Part shown: positions 47,150 through 57,301 of the stretch, piece after piece
How positions within the stretch are numbered: position 1 is the stretch's first letter
Layout of the letters: every line of letters starts with the position of its first letter
NCBI GenBank assembly: GCA_947311845.1
Contig: CAMZMU010000069.1
Location: forward strand, 8,115,875 to 8,179,874
Length of the DNA stretch: 64,000 nt
DNA from: Poa pratensis
Taxonomy: Eukaryota > Streptophyta > Magnoliopsida > Poales > Poaceae
Reading direction: 5' to 3'
Program-made: the position numbers and the translations under genes
The notes under the pieces: generated by a model
What the model saw: only the letters and a program-made list of their open reading frames with translations
Databases searched by the model: none
What the model was told of the DNA's origin: nothing

Positions 47150-47560
47150 TGCAGAGTAGATTCAAACTGGACGTCACAAGTAGGTGGATGGAATAAGGAT
47201 GGGGCATGCATCACAGGCAAAATTTACAAGTGTCGTCAGTTCCCATAGATGCGTCCAAACATAACTACTAGGGAAAATCCATGAAGTTCATCTTTTGAAG
47301 TTCATGATTGCAGAGCAGATTCAAAATTTACAAGTGTCGTCAGTTCCCATAGATGCGTCCAAACATAACTACTAGGGAAAATCCATGAAGTTCATCTTTT
47401 GAAGTTCATGATTGCAGAGCAGATTCAAACCGGACGTCACAAGTAGGTGGATTGAATAAGGATGGGGCATGCATCACAGGCAAAATTTACAAGTGTCCTC
47501 AGTTCCCATAGATACGTCCAAACATAACTTCTAGGGAAAATCCATTAAGTCATCTTTTGA
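47150..47560. repeat. Local triplication downstream of B3 gene 1
   Basis: A block ending GGGAAAATCCATGAAGTTCATCTTTTGAAGTTCAT and containing TTACAAGTGTCGTCAGTTCC occurs three times. The copies are about 47150-47307, 47308-47410 (shortened) and 47411-47560. A single diverged copy lies at 54230-54380 in the paralogous region, so the triplication is specific to this copy. Confidence 0.8.
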
Positions 47561-47963
47561 ACTTTATCTTGTCACCGGAAAGGCTGATGACGGTTCATGG
47601 CCTCCATTTGCAAACTCGTGTCCAATTCCTTTAGGTAGATATCCAATTCACCAAAAATCCTGAAAAACTTGACAAAAAGTGAACAAGGTTAGAGTGTGAT
47701 AGGAACTGGGTATGTGGGGAAGTAGGTGATCATTGACAATTAAGCAGACTAGAATGCAGAAACAATTTTGTTCCCCAGATGTGGTTTAGTCAAAACAGCA
47801 ATGCATGTACTAAACTAATGATGTTTGTGAAATCAGCTAAGGGGCTTTCCTTAAGAACTGTGAAAACAAATTTGGATGCCCAGAACTACAAACCTACATG
47901 CAAAGGCAAATACCTATATATCAGGCAGGGCAAGATAAGCAGAATCTTGATTAGAGCATCTAA

Positions 47964-48795
47964 GAGCATCTCTAGCAGAAACCGTATCCCTCGGAACCGC
48001 AAACATGTTTTACGGTTCGTGTTTCGTGTGTTTTAGGGGCTAAAAACTGTCCGAAAATAGCAGAAACCGTATATGCGAACTGCAAAAAGGAATATTCTTA
48101 GAATATTCCCTTATCTTCTTCCTAGAGTTGGTCAACGCGAACGAGCTCCTCCGCAGCGGCCGACGCGCTTGCTCCTCCTCGCGGGCACGGCCGCGTCGCC
48201 GCCAGCCATCCTCGTGGCCGCCGCCACCGCTGGTCGCCGCCACCCTCGCGGCTGCCGCCGCCCTCGTGGCCGCCTCCGCCTTCGGTCCCCACGGCCGCCG
48301 CCGCCCCTGGCTGCTCCCCGCGACCCTCGCAGTCGCCGCCGCCCCTGCTGCTCCCCGCGCGGTCACCGCTGCCCCTGCTGCTCCCCGCGGCCCTCGCGGC
48401 AGCCGCCGCCACCTCTCCACGCGATTCCGCCGCCGCTGCTGCTCCTCGCGATTCCGGCGCCCATCCTCGCGGCCGCCGCTGCTCCTTCCCAGCGGTTCCA
48501 GTGAGATTCAGGCGATTCCGGCGAAATTCCGACAAGTTTCACGGTGGAAGGTCACCGGCGGGTCCTGAATGTTCAGCCCGCCAACCGTTTTCACGATATA
48601 CAGGCCCCCCTCTCAGTTCGGCCACGAAATCTGCGATTTCACGGTTTCGAGGGCCGGATTCACGGGGCCCCTCAAAATCTTTTACGGGTCGGGGAGTTTT
48701 GAGTGTTCTGCTCTTTGCGTTTTTGCGGCTTCGAATCCGCATCCGACGGTTATTTTGCAGGTTTGCCCGTTTTGCGGGCTCTGCTAGAGATGCTC
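47964..48795. mobile_element. PIF/Harbinger-type element with TAA target duplication
   Basis: The 832-bp element has inverted ends GAGCATCTCTAGCAGA and TCTGCTAGAGATGCTC and a TAA duplication (47961-47963 and 48796-48798). The uninterrupted site GAGCATCTAAGACATGCTGG is present at about 48965-48985, and a near-identical one is in the paralogous region at about 54864-54883. The middle is a GC-rich run of CCGCCGC-type repeats with open frames by composition only. No transposase is encoded. Confidence 0.9.
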
Positions 48796-49095
48796 TAAGA
48801 CATGCTGGTCATACAAAAAAAAAGTATATCCAATAACAATTCCATAAACACCTAAGATGTAAATCAACTAGTATGGGGGAAATTGGAAAAGTTGTCCAGC
48901 TGTTATTTCTTTCATTTTTATACCTATATATCGGGCAGGGCCAGATAAGCAGAATCTTGATTAGAGCATCTAAGACATGCTGGTCATACAAAAAAAAAGT
49001 ATATCCAATAACAATTCCATAAACGCCTAAGATGTAAATCAACTAGTATGGGGGAAATTGGAAAAGTTGTCCAGCTGTTTTTTTTTTCATTTTTA
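48796..49095. repeat. ~175-bp tandem duplication, first copy split by the Harbinger element
   Basis: Copy 1 is about 47909-47963 plus 48796-48920, and copy 2 is about 48921-49095. Both contain CTATATATC-GGCAGGGC, GCAGAATCTTGATTAGAGC and GTATATCCAATAACAATTCC. Only one copy exists in the second B3 segment (near 54830-54960). Confidence 0.8.
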
Positions 49096-49282
49096 CACCT
49101 GACTGCAATGCAGGAAGCCTAGTTAAGGCAGATTTAATTGAAACTTATTAAAGCACAAATTCCGTGATTTCTTTCAGCCACACAGCAAACAGATGATTGG
49201 AAATAAAAAAACCCAATTCAAACAATACTGACAACAACAACAAGTACCTGCTCTAACTGCCTATCAGAATCTCACACCTTCA

Positions 49283-50800
49283 TCAGTTGCTCTTCTTAGA
49301 GTAGGAACTCTGCCTGACGATGTACACCTGCATCATTTACATCACATAGACTGCATTGTTAGCTGCGATGCACATAACTTTCCAGTTGTTAGCCCTTAAA
49401 TGGAATTCCTTCCTACTCATGGACAATCCAAGGCAGGCTACAAGGAAGCAGGTATTTATAAGCACTGTTCAATCTCTCTAGGATGAATAATTCCATTGGG
49501 CTGTCAAATGGTAATGTTTACAGCAACATAGTCAATCTGTTGAAATAATCAGACACTGTTTGCAAGTTATTATCGGTAGAAGATCTGAATTCTACTCCGT
49601 ACAACATACAGAGCCATTTATGTTTGGTAAATAAGGACTAGTAGTAGAGTTATAAATGACCATAAATAAACTAATTTTGTTATGCATTAAATCAGTCAAC
49701 TTGACATCGTTAAGACATTTTCAGAACCGCACATAAGGAGCATCATAATGCAGAACAAATTTGAACCTCACCTTGAATGTAGTGGGTTTGATGAGCTGGA
49801 ACACAAGGCAGTCCCCATCGACAAGGCCGTGATCCAGGGAGAAGCCTCTCCAGCCAGCGCTGAGACCCGTCTTAAGGTGAAGGTAGTTTGTTTGGGCCTC
49901 GTCACCTGCCTCATCCACCAGAGTGAACCACTCATCACGCTTCGTTGGCAGATACTTCTTGCAGAACCGCAATGGGAGGCCCTGCCAGCAACCGAAAACG
50001 AACACCCCCACAATCGTCAGCAGAATCCATCGAGGAGTGGACTGGATGCAATGCAAGAATGGAAGTCTGTGCTAACCAGCCAGAACCCTCCGGTGACATG
50101 GGACTGCGTCATGGGCTTGACGAAGCTGGGGTAGTCGGAGCCGAGCTGCTCCTGCAGCGCGTCGGCCTTGTTGATGGCGTACTCCCTGGCCTTGTCTGAC
50201 GCGTACACCCGGTTGATCAGGTCCTTCCTTGTGCTGGTAGTCCTGCTCCCCCTGCTCGAAAGCAAGCAAGAAACTAGGGTGCTGAGTACGCATCGTCAGG
50301 TGTAATGTTTGAGCGGAGAGGCGGAGGATCGGTCGATGGATTACCTCCTGATCTTCTTCTTCTCAAAGACGGCGAAGGTGTCCTACACACGCAAGATGCA
50401 TCCTTGGGTTAGTACTAGTAATCAACTGAATGAAGGAACAGAGATGAACTGAGACCATCAGCAGCAGTACAATGCACCAGGACGTGCGTGCGTACCTCGT
50501 AGCGGTACTTTGGCTTCTCCGGGAGGCTGGCGACGCGGCCGGAGCGGCGGACCGGCGCGTCCTCGCCGGCGGCCTCACGCGGCGCCCGCTTCCGCTTCGC
50601 CTGCGAGACACAACGAAACAAGGTGAGGCAATCAAAAAGAAAAAGAAAAGCAGACGAATCAAGGGAGGGGATCTGACCGGCGAGGGCTTGGGGACGGCGG
50701 CGGAGAGGTGGTGCAGCCTTAGCTCGTCCATCTTGCGCCTGTTCTCCTCCACGGTCCTCCGGCGCTGCTCCTCGTACGACACCGCCGCTCCTCCGGCCAT
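49283..50800 (-). CDS. B3-domain DNA-binding protein, gene 1
   Basis: The exons are 50678-50800, 50496-50600, 50345-50382, 50077-50251, 49772-49981 and 49283-49327. All are GT-AG, and 696 bp give 231 residues. The N-terminus YEEQRRRTVEENRRKMDEL is helical and charged. A basic/RRSGRVASLP segment (about 55-70) follows, then one B3 domain (about 129-222) with YPSFVKPMTQSHVTGGFWL, FCKKYLP, GLSAGWRGFSLDHGLVDGDC and a last strand VYIVRQ supplied by the small final exon. This layout matches plant B3 proteins of the rice Os06g0194400 type, nuclear DNA-binding factors of mostly unknown targets. Reading on past the 49772 donor would give a different, less family-like tail, so the six-exon model is preferred. 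A paralogue lies about 6 kb to the right in the same orientation. Confidence 0.9.
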
Positions 50801-50919
50801 CTCTCCTCCCACTCCTCAGATTGGTTTCTCTCCTCGATTCGTTGGGAGGCGTTGAGGGGAGTGGAGGAGATGAAGGCGGAAGGGGATGGGCGAGTGGGGA
50901 AAGCTGCGCTGCGGCGGCC

Positions 50920-50928
50920 TATATAAAT
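50920..50928 (-). promoter_or_regulatory. TATA box of B3 gene 1
   Basis: The minus strand reads ATTTATATAGG about 120 bp upstream of the ATG at 50800. The aligned place in gene 2 (about 56600-56612) reads GATTAATTGG and has no TATA consensus. Confidence 0.6.
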
Positions 50929-51302
50929 CGGGGTGGTACTGGTGGGACGGGGAGGTGCTTACAAGGACCTGGTGTATGGACCGTCACAGCGTATGGACCG
51001 TTGGCGCGAGGGGCGTGGGTGCATGGACCGGGTCCTGCGTTGGTGGAGGGTGCGAGGCGAAGAGCCGCGAGATGATTCAAACGTTCGAATATCGGCCGCC
51101 TCTTTTTCTGGAGCGATCCTAGGGGGCTAGAGTGCCAGGCCTGGCGTGCACATACAAGGCAGTGACGACCGCATACGGTGGGCAGTGAGTTTGGCAAGAA
51201 CATGCGTGATGTTCGGAGTGTATTTTGAGTAAGAAATCGAGGAATTAATTAATAATACAATAACTGCATTTTAGGGCATTTGGGGTGGCATATTTTTGTA
51301 TA

Positions 51303-51540
51303 CTAGCATTAAGCCCGTGCGTTGCTACGGCCACATTAAATGAAATGTTTCATATGTTCAAGAACATATGAACACCTAAAAAAATATAGAAAACCTGACA
51401 TCTCAACAAACACAAGTAGTGCAACTACATTAGTCTAGAGCATTTGTTATTTACAAGTTCTTGTGACTAGCTGAATTAGAGTAGTAACTAACAAATACTG
51501 AAATTAATAAGAATGGAAAAGCTCTTATTACTTCCTCTCG
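51303..51540 (-). mobile_element. Candidate Helitron 3' end (minus strand)
   Basis: On the minus strand the sequence runs CCGTAGCAACGCACGG, a hairpin-forming stretch, then GCTTAATG, then CTAG followed by T. This is the hairpin-plus-CTAG signature of Helitron 3' ends. The body would extend to the right, but the 5' TC end was not located, so the right limit given is approximate. Confidence 0.4.
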
Positions 51541-51589
51541 AGAATAAGAGCAGTATAATACAATCCAAGTAGCACCAGGACTTGGTCAA

Positions 51590-52627
51590 ATGTCCTACAC
51601 ACGGGCCGCCGGAGCTGCTGCTCAAGGCGATTAGGAGGTGACGCTCTTGTTCCACCAAACTCCACCGGCGGAAGAGTTGGGCCCCTCTCCTTCCGCTTGC
51701 CGCTCCGGCGGCAGGAGGGAGGGGGGCCCCCTTTTTTTTGCATGGTATTTAGGGTTAGGAAGGTTCTAGCATGGTGCGTCGTTGGGATGGTGGGAGCGGC
51801 GTTCGGGCAAATAAATATGCCTCAACTCTACTCCCATACCGGCGTTGTCCTTCATGGCGGCGCCTCGGAGTTGGTGGCGCTGTGTGCTTGCCGATCTTTC
51901 AGATCGGCGGCTGTAAGGTTCATGGATGGTGTCGGCGAGGCGGCGGCGGCGACTTCATCAGATGGGTTTTCCTCCTGTTCTGTCCCCGTTGCTGCGGCGT
52001 TGTCTCCGGCGCCATGGTGGAGCAGAGAGGATTCGTCCAGGAGTACGTGCAGACAGTGGTCTGCACTGGTGACAGCTGGAAGATGGTCCACCTTGTGCTG
52101 GGCTAGAGAGGGTAAAAGGAGGAGCGGTGTTGTATCTACCGCGTCAAAGACGGCGAGTCTCAGTGACGTGGCGCGGTGGGGTCTCGACAACGGACGCGTG
52201 ATGATGGACGCGCACAAGGCGGTGGCGTTGTCTGGCGTCGTGGCGACGTCGATGGCAGGCCTGTCAAGGTCAAATGCGTTGGTTCTCCTGAAGATGGGTT
52301 CGTGGAAGACGACGGCGGCGACTTCTGAAGCTTGTGCATACAGCGCGTGTTGAGGGTGTGATGGAACTTTTTGTGCTCCTAGTCAGTCGTCGGACTAATA
52401 GGTCAGGCCTCCGGTTTTGGATGATGTGTGTAGGTGTTAGGTCTGGGCACGACGGCCCCGACCACCCCCTTCATCAAGTTTGTAGGTGTTGCGACAATTG
52501 TCGCTTCAAAGGTGGCTTCCGATTGATCGATGTATTTCTTTGTAATGACATTGTTGAATAAAATTAATAAAAAAGTTTTGTGCATCGTTTCGATGCAGGG
52601 CAAGGGTTTCAACCTCCATTTAAAAAA
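51590..52627 (+). mobile_element. GC-rich non-LTR-like element, plus strand
   Basis: A GC-rich leader-like body with open but unrecognised frames ends in TTGTAATGACATTGTTGAATAAAAT and GATGCAGGGCAAGGGTTTCAACCTCC, followed by an A-run at 52622-52628. That 3' end style recurs in cereal LINE-type elements. Neither a target duplication nor a polymerase was found, and the left boundary is approximate. Confidence 0.4.
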
Positions 52628-52636
52628 ACAAACCTG

Positions 52637-53421
52637 GAAGTATGCCATTCTAACTTCTTCATACCTCTATCTATGCCATTTTGTCCACTAAAGAGAATAA
52701 TCGTTCAAATAATACATGTATCTGATTGTATAGTGTTGTATTTACCATACTACCCCTTTGACCAACTTTTTGGTAACACTTTAGGGTCGTCCGGACGCCC
52801 AAAATTTCAAATAAAAAACAAATTCTGGCCAAAAATTGAACTATCTCAGAAAAATCTAAACAATTACTTAAAATCAAAAACAGTAATATGAGCCTAATTT
52901 TCAAATATAAACCAATTCTGGACACATATAGACCCTTAAACTAACATTTTTAGTTCTGGCCAGAAACGTCAAATTTCGGCCGAAAATTGAACTTCTCGGA
53001 AAATCTAAAACAATTACAGAAAATCAAAAAAAACATTAATATGACCCTTAAACTGACATTTCAAGTTCTGTCCAGAAAATTGACAACCTATGGCCGACAC
53101 CCGCCTCCGGCCGAGACCTGCGGGCAACCAGTGAATGTCCGGGGGGCTTCCAGCCGCAGGCGCCTCCCACCGCTGGGCCGCCACCGCCTCTAGGGTTTGT
53201 TGGGCGCACGACGGGGCACGAGAGCTGGCTCCTTTCGTTTCTGGATGCGAGTCTCTACCATGCGGTTCTAGCTTTGGATAATGTTTGGATCGAGTCTTTT
53301 TTTTGTATCTAGTACGTGTGTCTATAAAGGGTATCTATGAAAGTATAACTGCCGTATAAACTTTGGTAATGAACAAAATGGCACAGGTAGAAGTATGAGG
53401 ATGTTAGAGTGGCATATTTCC
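52637..53421. mobile_element. Fold-back element with ~50-bp terminal inverted repeats
   Basis: The left end GGAAGTATGCCATTCTAAC and the reverse complement of the right end, GGAAATATGCCACTCTAAC, continue to match for about 50 bp. The interior holds two diverged ~170-bp direct repeats (around 52805-52945 and 52965-53090) and a short GC-rich piece. Long inverted repeats suggest a Mutator-like non-autonomous element. No target duplication was recognised. Confidence 0.5.
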
Positions 53422-54231
53422 AAGTTCGATTTTTGTAATGGCATTTTTCCAATATGTGAATTGCACAATGGCATAGATCCAATTAACCCCATAAAAGAAA
53501 TGGTTGCTCAAACAAATATAGTGGAGGTAGGACAAAAATGGGGTTTGCTGCAGAGGGGAATCCTTGTGCAGTTGTGCTGGGCTTGTGTGGCAGAAGTAAA
53601 AAAGGAGCTACATCATCTTAGTTTTTTAATCTATTGTGAGCTAAATTGATTATTGTGGATGACCCTTTTAATATAAGCCATGTACGATGAACATGCCTTT
53701 TTTTAGATGCTCGTGGGAAAAGGGTACCGCATAGGATTTTTGCATGTGCCTATACTTAAATGCCAGTATCAATATGTCGATGCTAAACAATTTTAACAAA
53801 ACGTAAGCCTTGTCCTCTTCATTGCACCAATTTCGGCAGCAAATCACGATCTCGAGATTGCACACCATTCTAGAAAATCTATCTGTTATTGTTAACTTGG
53901 TGAATATCATTAGCAAGGCGATTTGACGAAGCAGAGATTAAAGAAACACCAGTTATCAGTTTCTAGTAAAACCAACGATGCCTATTCCAACCGGTGGATA
54001 AGGGTTGAAGCAATCTCATCTCCCTCTCGCCTTATATAAACCATAATATCATGGCTTAAATCTTTTAATGATATATGGACATACCTGAACCTAAGCTGCA
54101 TGTTGTGGCAGCCAGAGTGAGATTGCACCCACTCCAACTCACAACACCAAATTACACGAGAATTTCCCAAGCAGTAGATTATAGCTAAAGTCAAAAGCAG
54201 TAGGTTACAGAAACGAAAGAAATTTCTCAAG
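53422..54231. other. Unassigned DNA between the two B3 segments
   Basis: Contains further ATGGCAT-type motifs just after the fold-back element and otherwise ordinary AT-rich DNA. No gene seen. Confidence 0.45.
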
Positions 54232-56935
54232 TAGTAGATTAAATTGGACATCACAGGAAGTTGGATGAAAGGCAGGATGGGCATCAGGCAAAATTTACAA
54301 GTGTCGGCAGTTCCCATAGTCCATAGATAAGTCTAAACATAACTACTAGGAGAATCAATGAAGTTCATATTTTGAACATTGTCTTATCACCCGAAAGGCT
54401 GAAGACGTTTCACGATCTCCATTTGCGAACTCCGGTGTCCAATTCCTTTAGGTAGATCTAATTCGCTAAAACACCTGAACAATTAATTAAAGAGAACATG
54501 GTTAGAGTGGGATAGGAATTAGGCATGTTGGGAAGTAGAAGAAATAGGAGTGCTGATGGTAATTGACAAGCAAGCACACTGAACATGTATAGCAAGTTAC
54601 ACACTAGTAAAACTAGAAACAGTTTATTTCACCAGATGTGTTTTATCGTAATTTTACACTGCCAACACAGCAAGGTGTGTACTAGACTAGTCTGCCTTTG
54701 TTAAGAATTCTTTAAGAACTGCGAGAACATATTGCCCAGAACTACAGATTTGCATGCAATGGTGGAGCACATAATCGACAATTCGAATACTTTATCAGGC
54801 AGGGCTTCAAATACTATATCAGGTAGGGCAGGGCAGGGTAAGATAAGCAGAATCTTGCAGAGAGCATCTAAGACATGCTGGTTATACCAAAAAAAAGTGT
54901 ATCCAATGACAATTCCATAAACGTCTAAGACGTAAATCAACTAGTTTGGCGGTAAAGGTAAAAATGTCCAGCTGATAATTTTTCATGCTTACAACTAGCT
55001 GCAATGCAAGGCAGATTAAATTAAATCTTATCAAAACATAAGTTCCACAATATTTCAGCTACACTGCAAACATACGCTTGGAAATAAACTTTTTGAATAC
55101 TCGATTCAAATATTCTAACAATGCTGACAACAATACAGACAGTTTACCTGCTCTAACTGCATATCTGAATCTCACTCCTTCATCAGTTTTCAGAGTAGGA
55201 ACTCTGTCTGATGATGTATACCTGCATCATTTACATCAGAAACTGCATTGTTAGCACCGACACACATGATTTTTCCAGTTGCTAGTCCATATTGCTTCTT
55301 AATCATGAACAATTAATGGGCAGGCTACGAGGAAACAGGTCCAGCGTGTCAGCCTGTTTAAATAAATGGATATTATTTGCAAGTTATTATCTTTAAATGG
55401 ATCTGCGACTTGGGTCAACAATTTAATTCTACAACATAAGTCTGATTACATAAGTACAGTTATAATATGACCATGACCTTATTATTTTTCATGTATTAAT
55501 GCTATAAACTTCAGCCCATTAAGATTTATTTAGAATCTATGGAATATAACGCAGAACAAATCTGAAGAATCTCACCCTGAACTTAGTGCGCTCGATCAGC
55601 TCGAACACAAGGCAATCACCATCAACCAGGCCGTGGTCCACGGCGAATTTTTTCCATTGGGCGCTGAGGCCTGTTTTGAGGGGAAGGTAGAGAGAATTGG
55701 ACTTGGCTCCTTGCTCATCAACCAAAACCATCCACTCGTCATGCTTCTTTGGGAGATACTTGCGGCAGAACGGCACTGGGAGGCCCTGCAAGAAATCCAA
55801 AAGAACACACCCACAATCGTCAGCAGATTCCATCAAAGAGTGGTCTGAATGCAAGAATAGCAGTCTGTGCTTACCAGCCAGAACCCTCCGGTGACATGGG
55901 ACTGCGTCATGGGCTTGACGAAGCTGGGGTAGTGGGAGCCGAGCTTCTCCTTCAGCTCCTCAGCCTTGTTGATGGCGTACGCCCTGACCTCGTCGGACGC
56001 GTACACCCGGTTCATCAAGTCTTCCCTTGTGCTGTTAGACCTCCTCCCCCTGCTCTTCTTCTTCTCAAAGACGGCATAGGTGTCCTGCACAGGTTACACG
56101 CAAGATGCAGGCTTGGGGTCAGCAATCCAACGAAGGGAAAACGAAAAGATCTGAAAAGCTTATTAGCAGGCAGTATCACCACCTCGTAGCGGTACTTTGG
56201 CTTGTTGGGGAGGCTGGCGACGCGGCCGGACCGGCGGAGCGGCGCGTCCTCGCCGGCGGCGGCCTCCCGCGGCGCCCGCTTCCGCTTCACGGACTTGGCC
56301 TGCGAACACATCGACCGATCGAAACAAAGGTGAGTCAGAGACAACAGCCGGACGGAATCAAATCGAAAGCAGGGGAGGGGATCTGATCCGACCGGCGAGG
56401 GCTTGGGGGCGAGGTCGGCGGAGAGGAGGTGCAGCTTGAGCTCGTCCATCTTGCGCTTGTTCTCCGCCACCGTCCTCCGGCGCTCCTCCTCGTAGTCGTT
56501 CGCTCCGGCCATCTCTCCGATTCTTGGGTTTCTCGTACGAGATTCGTGGTGTTGAGGGGAGATGAACGCGGAATGGGTTGGGGAGTGGGGAAAGCTGCGG
56601 CGGCCAATTAATCGGGGTGGTGGGTGGGAGGAGGTGGCGCTTGTAAGGACGTGGTCTATGGACCGTCAGCCTCAGGACCGCTTGCGCGAGGGGTGTGGGT
56701 GCATGGGCCGGGTCCTTGGTTGGTAGAGGGTGCTAGGCGGAAGAGCCGCGAGATTCAAACGTCCGAAATCGCTTGCCAATTTTTGGGGAGGGATTTGTTG
56801 GGGGCCCACAAGGCAGTGATGCGCAGTGTGGGAAATCACACGCTTTATTTACGGTCGAACGAGTTTGGCAGGAGCATGCGTGATGTTCGGAGTTAAATTC
56901 GAGTAAGAAATCGAGGAGTTATTAATTAATAATGA
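54232..56935. repeat. B3 tandem duplication, segment 2
   Basis: This is the counterpart of 47157-51264, without the Harbinger insertion, the local triplication or the second 175-bp copy. It is therefore closer to the ancestral layout. Confidence 0.85.
55183..56512 (-). CDS. B3-domain DNA-binding protein, gene 2
   Basis: The exons are 56393-56512, 56183-56299, 55875-56084, 55576-55785 and 55183-55221. All are GT-AG, and 696 bp give 231 residues, the same length as gene 1. The N-terminus is YEEERRRTVAENKRKMDELK, followed by a basic KSVKRKRAPRE and RRSGRVASLP segment. The B3 domain (about 131-225) has YPSFVKPMTQSHVTGGFWL, FCRKYLP, GLSAQWKKFAVDHGLVDGDC and the final strand VYIIRQ in the last exon. 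Exon 3 here equals exons 3 plus 4 of gene 1 without the intron at 50252-50344, so one intron was gained or lost after duplication. The coding frame is undamaged. It is a probable nuclear transcription factor with unknown target genes, and its promoter lacks the TATA box seen in gene 1. Confidence 0.9.
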
Positions 56936-57018
56936 GCAACAAAGGGCGTGATATTTCGTTCCAAATGCGAGAAATCAGGTGGAATGATTTTTTTGATTGA
57001 ACAATCTAATCTATCCTA

Positions 57019-57299
57019 CTCCCTCCATTCCGGTTTATAGGATGTATTTGTCAAATCTCTAAAACCTAGGTGAATGGGGATTGGCCATGTAAAATCCATC
57101 TCCCCAATATTTCACCCAATTAGCACTCTATATTTAATGCCTACATTAATTAGGGAAAGGCCAAACCCAATCGATTTTCATATTGTTCTTGGGAAAGGTC
57201 AAAACCCAACATTAACTGCTCGTAATTAATGCTAATTGTTGCCTATTCTTGGAAAAAGCTGGTTTTGGAATTGCATCCTATAAACCGGAATGGAGGGAG
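57019..57299. mobile_element. Stowaway-type MITE
   Basis: The 281-bp element has ends CTCCCTCCATTCCGGTTTAT and ATAAACCGGAATGGAGGGAG, perfect inverted repeats of at least 20 bp, and is flanked by TA (57017-57018 and 57300-57301). AT-rich interior without coding. Confidence 0.92.
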
Positions 57300-57301
57300 T
57301 A

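Larger units (their letters stand above)
47157..51264. repeat. B3 tandem duplication, segment 1
   Basis: This segment is homologous to 54232-56935. Shared landmarks are the TTACAAGTGTC block, CCAATTCCTTTAGGTAGAT, the CATCTAAGACATGCTGGT block, all B3 exons, the promoter and the upstream end ATGCGTGATGTTCGGAGT...AATTAATTAATAAT. Divergence is clearly higher than in the annexin duplication, so this event is older. Confidence 0.85.

Noticed and set aside
48040..48568. Overlapping Ala/Pro/Arg-rich frames
   Set aside because: They are all inside the Harbinger element's GC-rich repeat array and open in several frames at once, with no family match.
49595..49605. ACTCCGTAC as a Stowaway end
   Set aside because: No matching inverted end or TA-flanked partner nearby.
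49721..49771. B3 gene 1 ending by read-through after TTFK as VRFKFVLHYDAPYVRF
   Set aside because: A GTGAG donor lies at that point and a downstream exon (49283-49327) supplies the family-typical VYIVR strand; gene 2 has the same arrangement.
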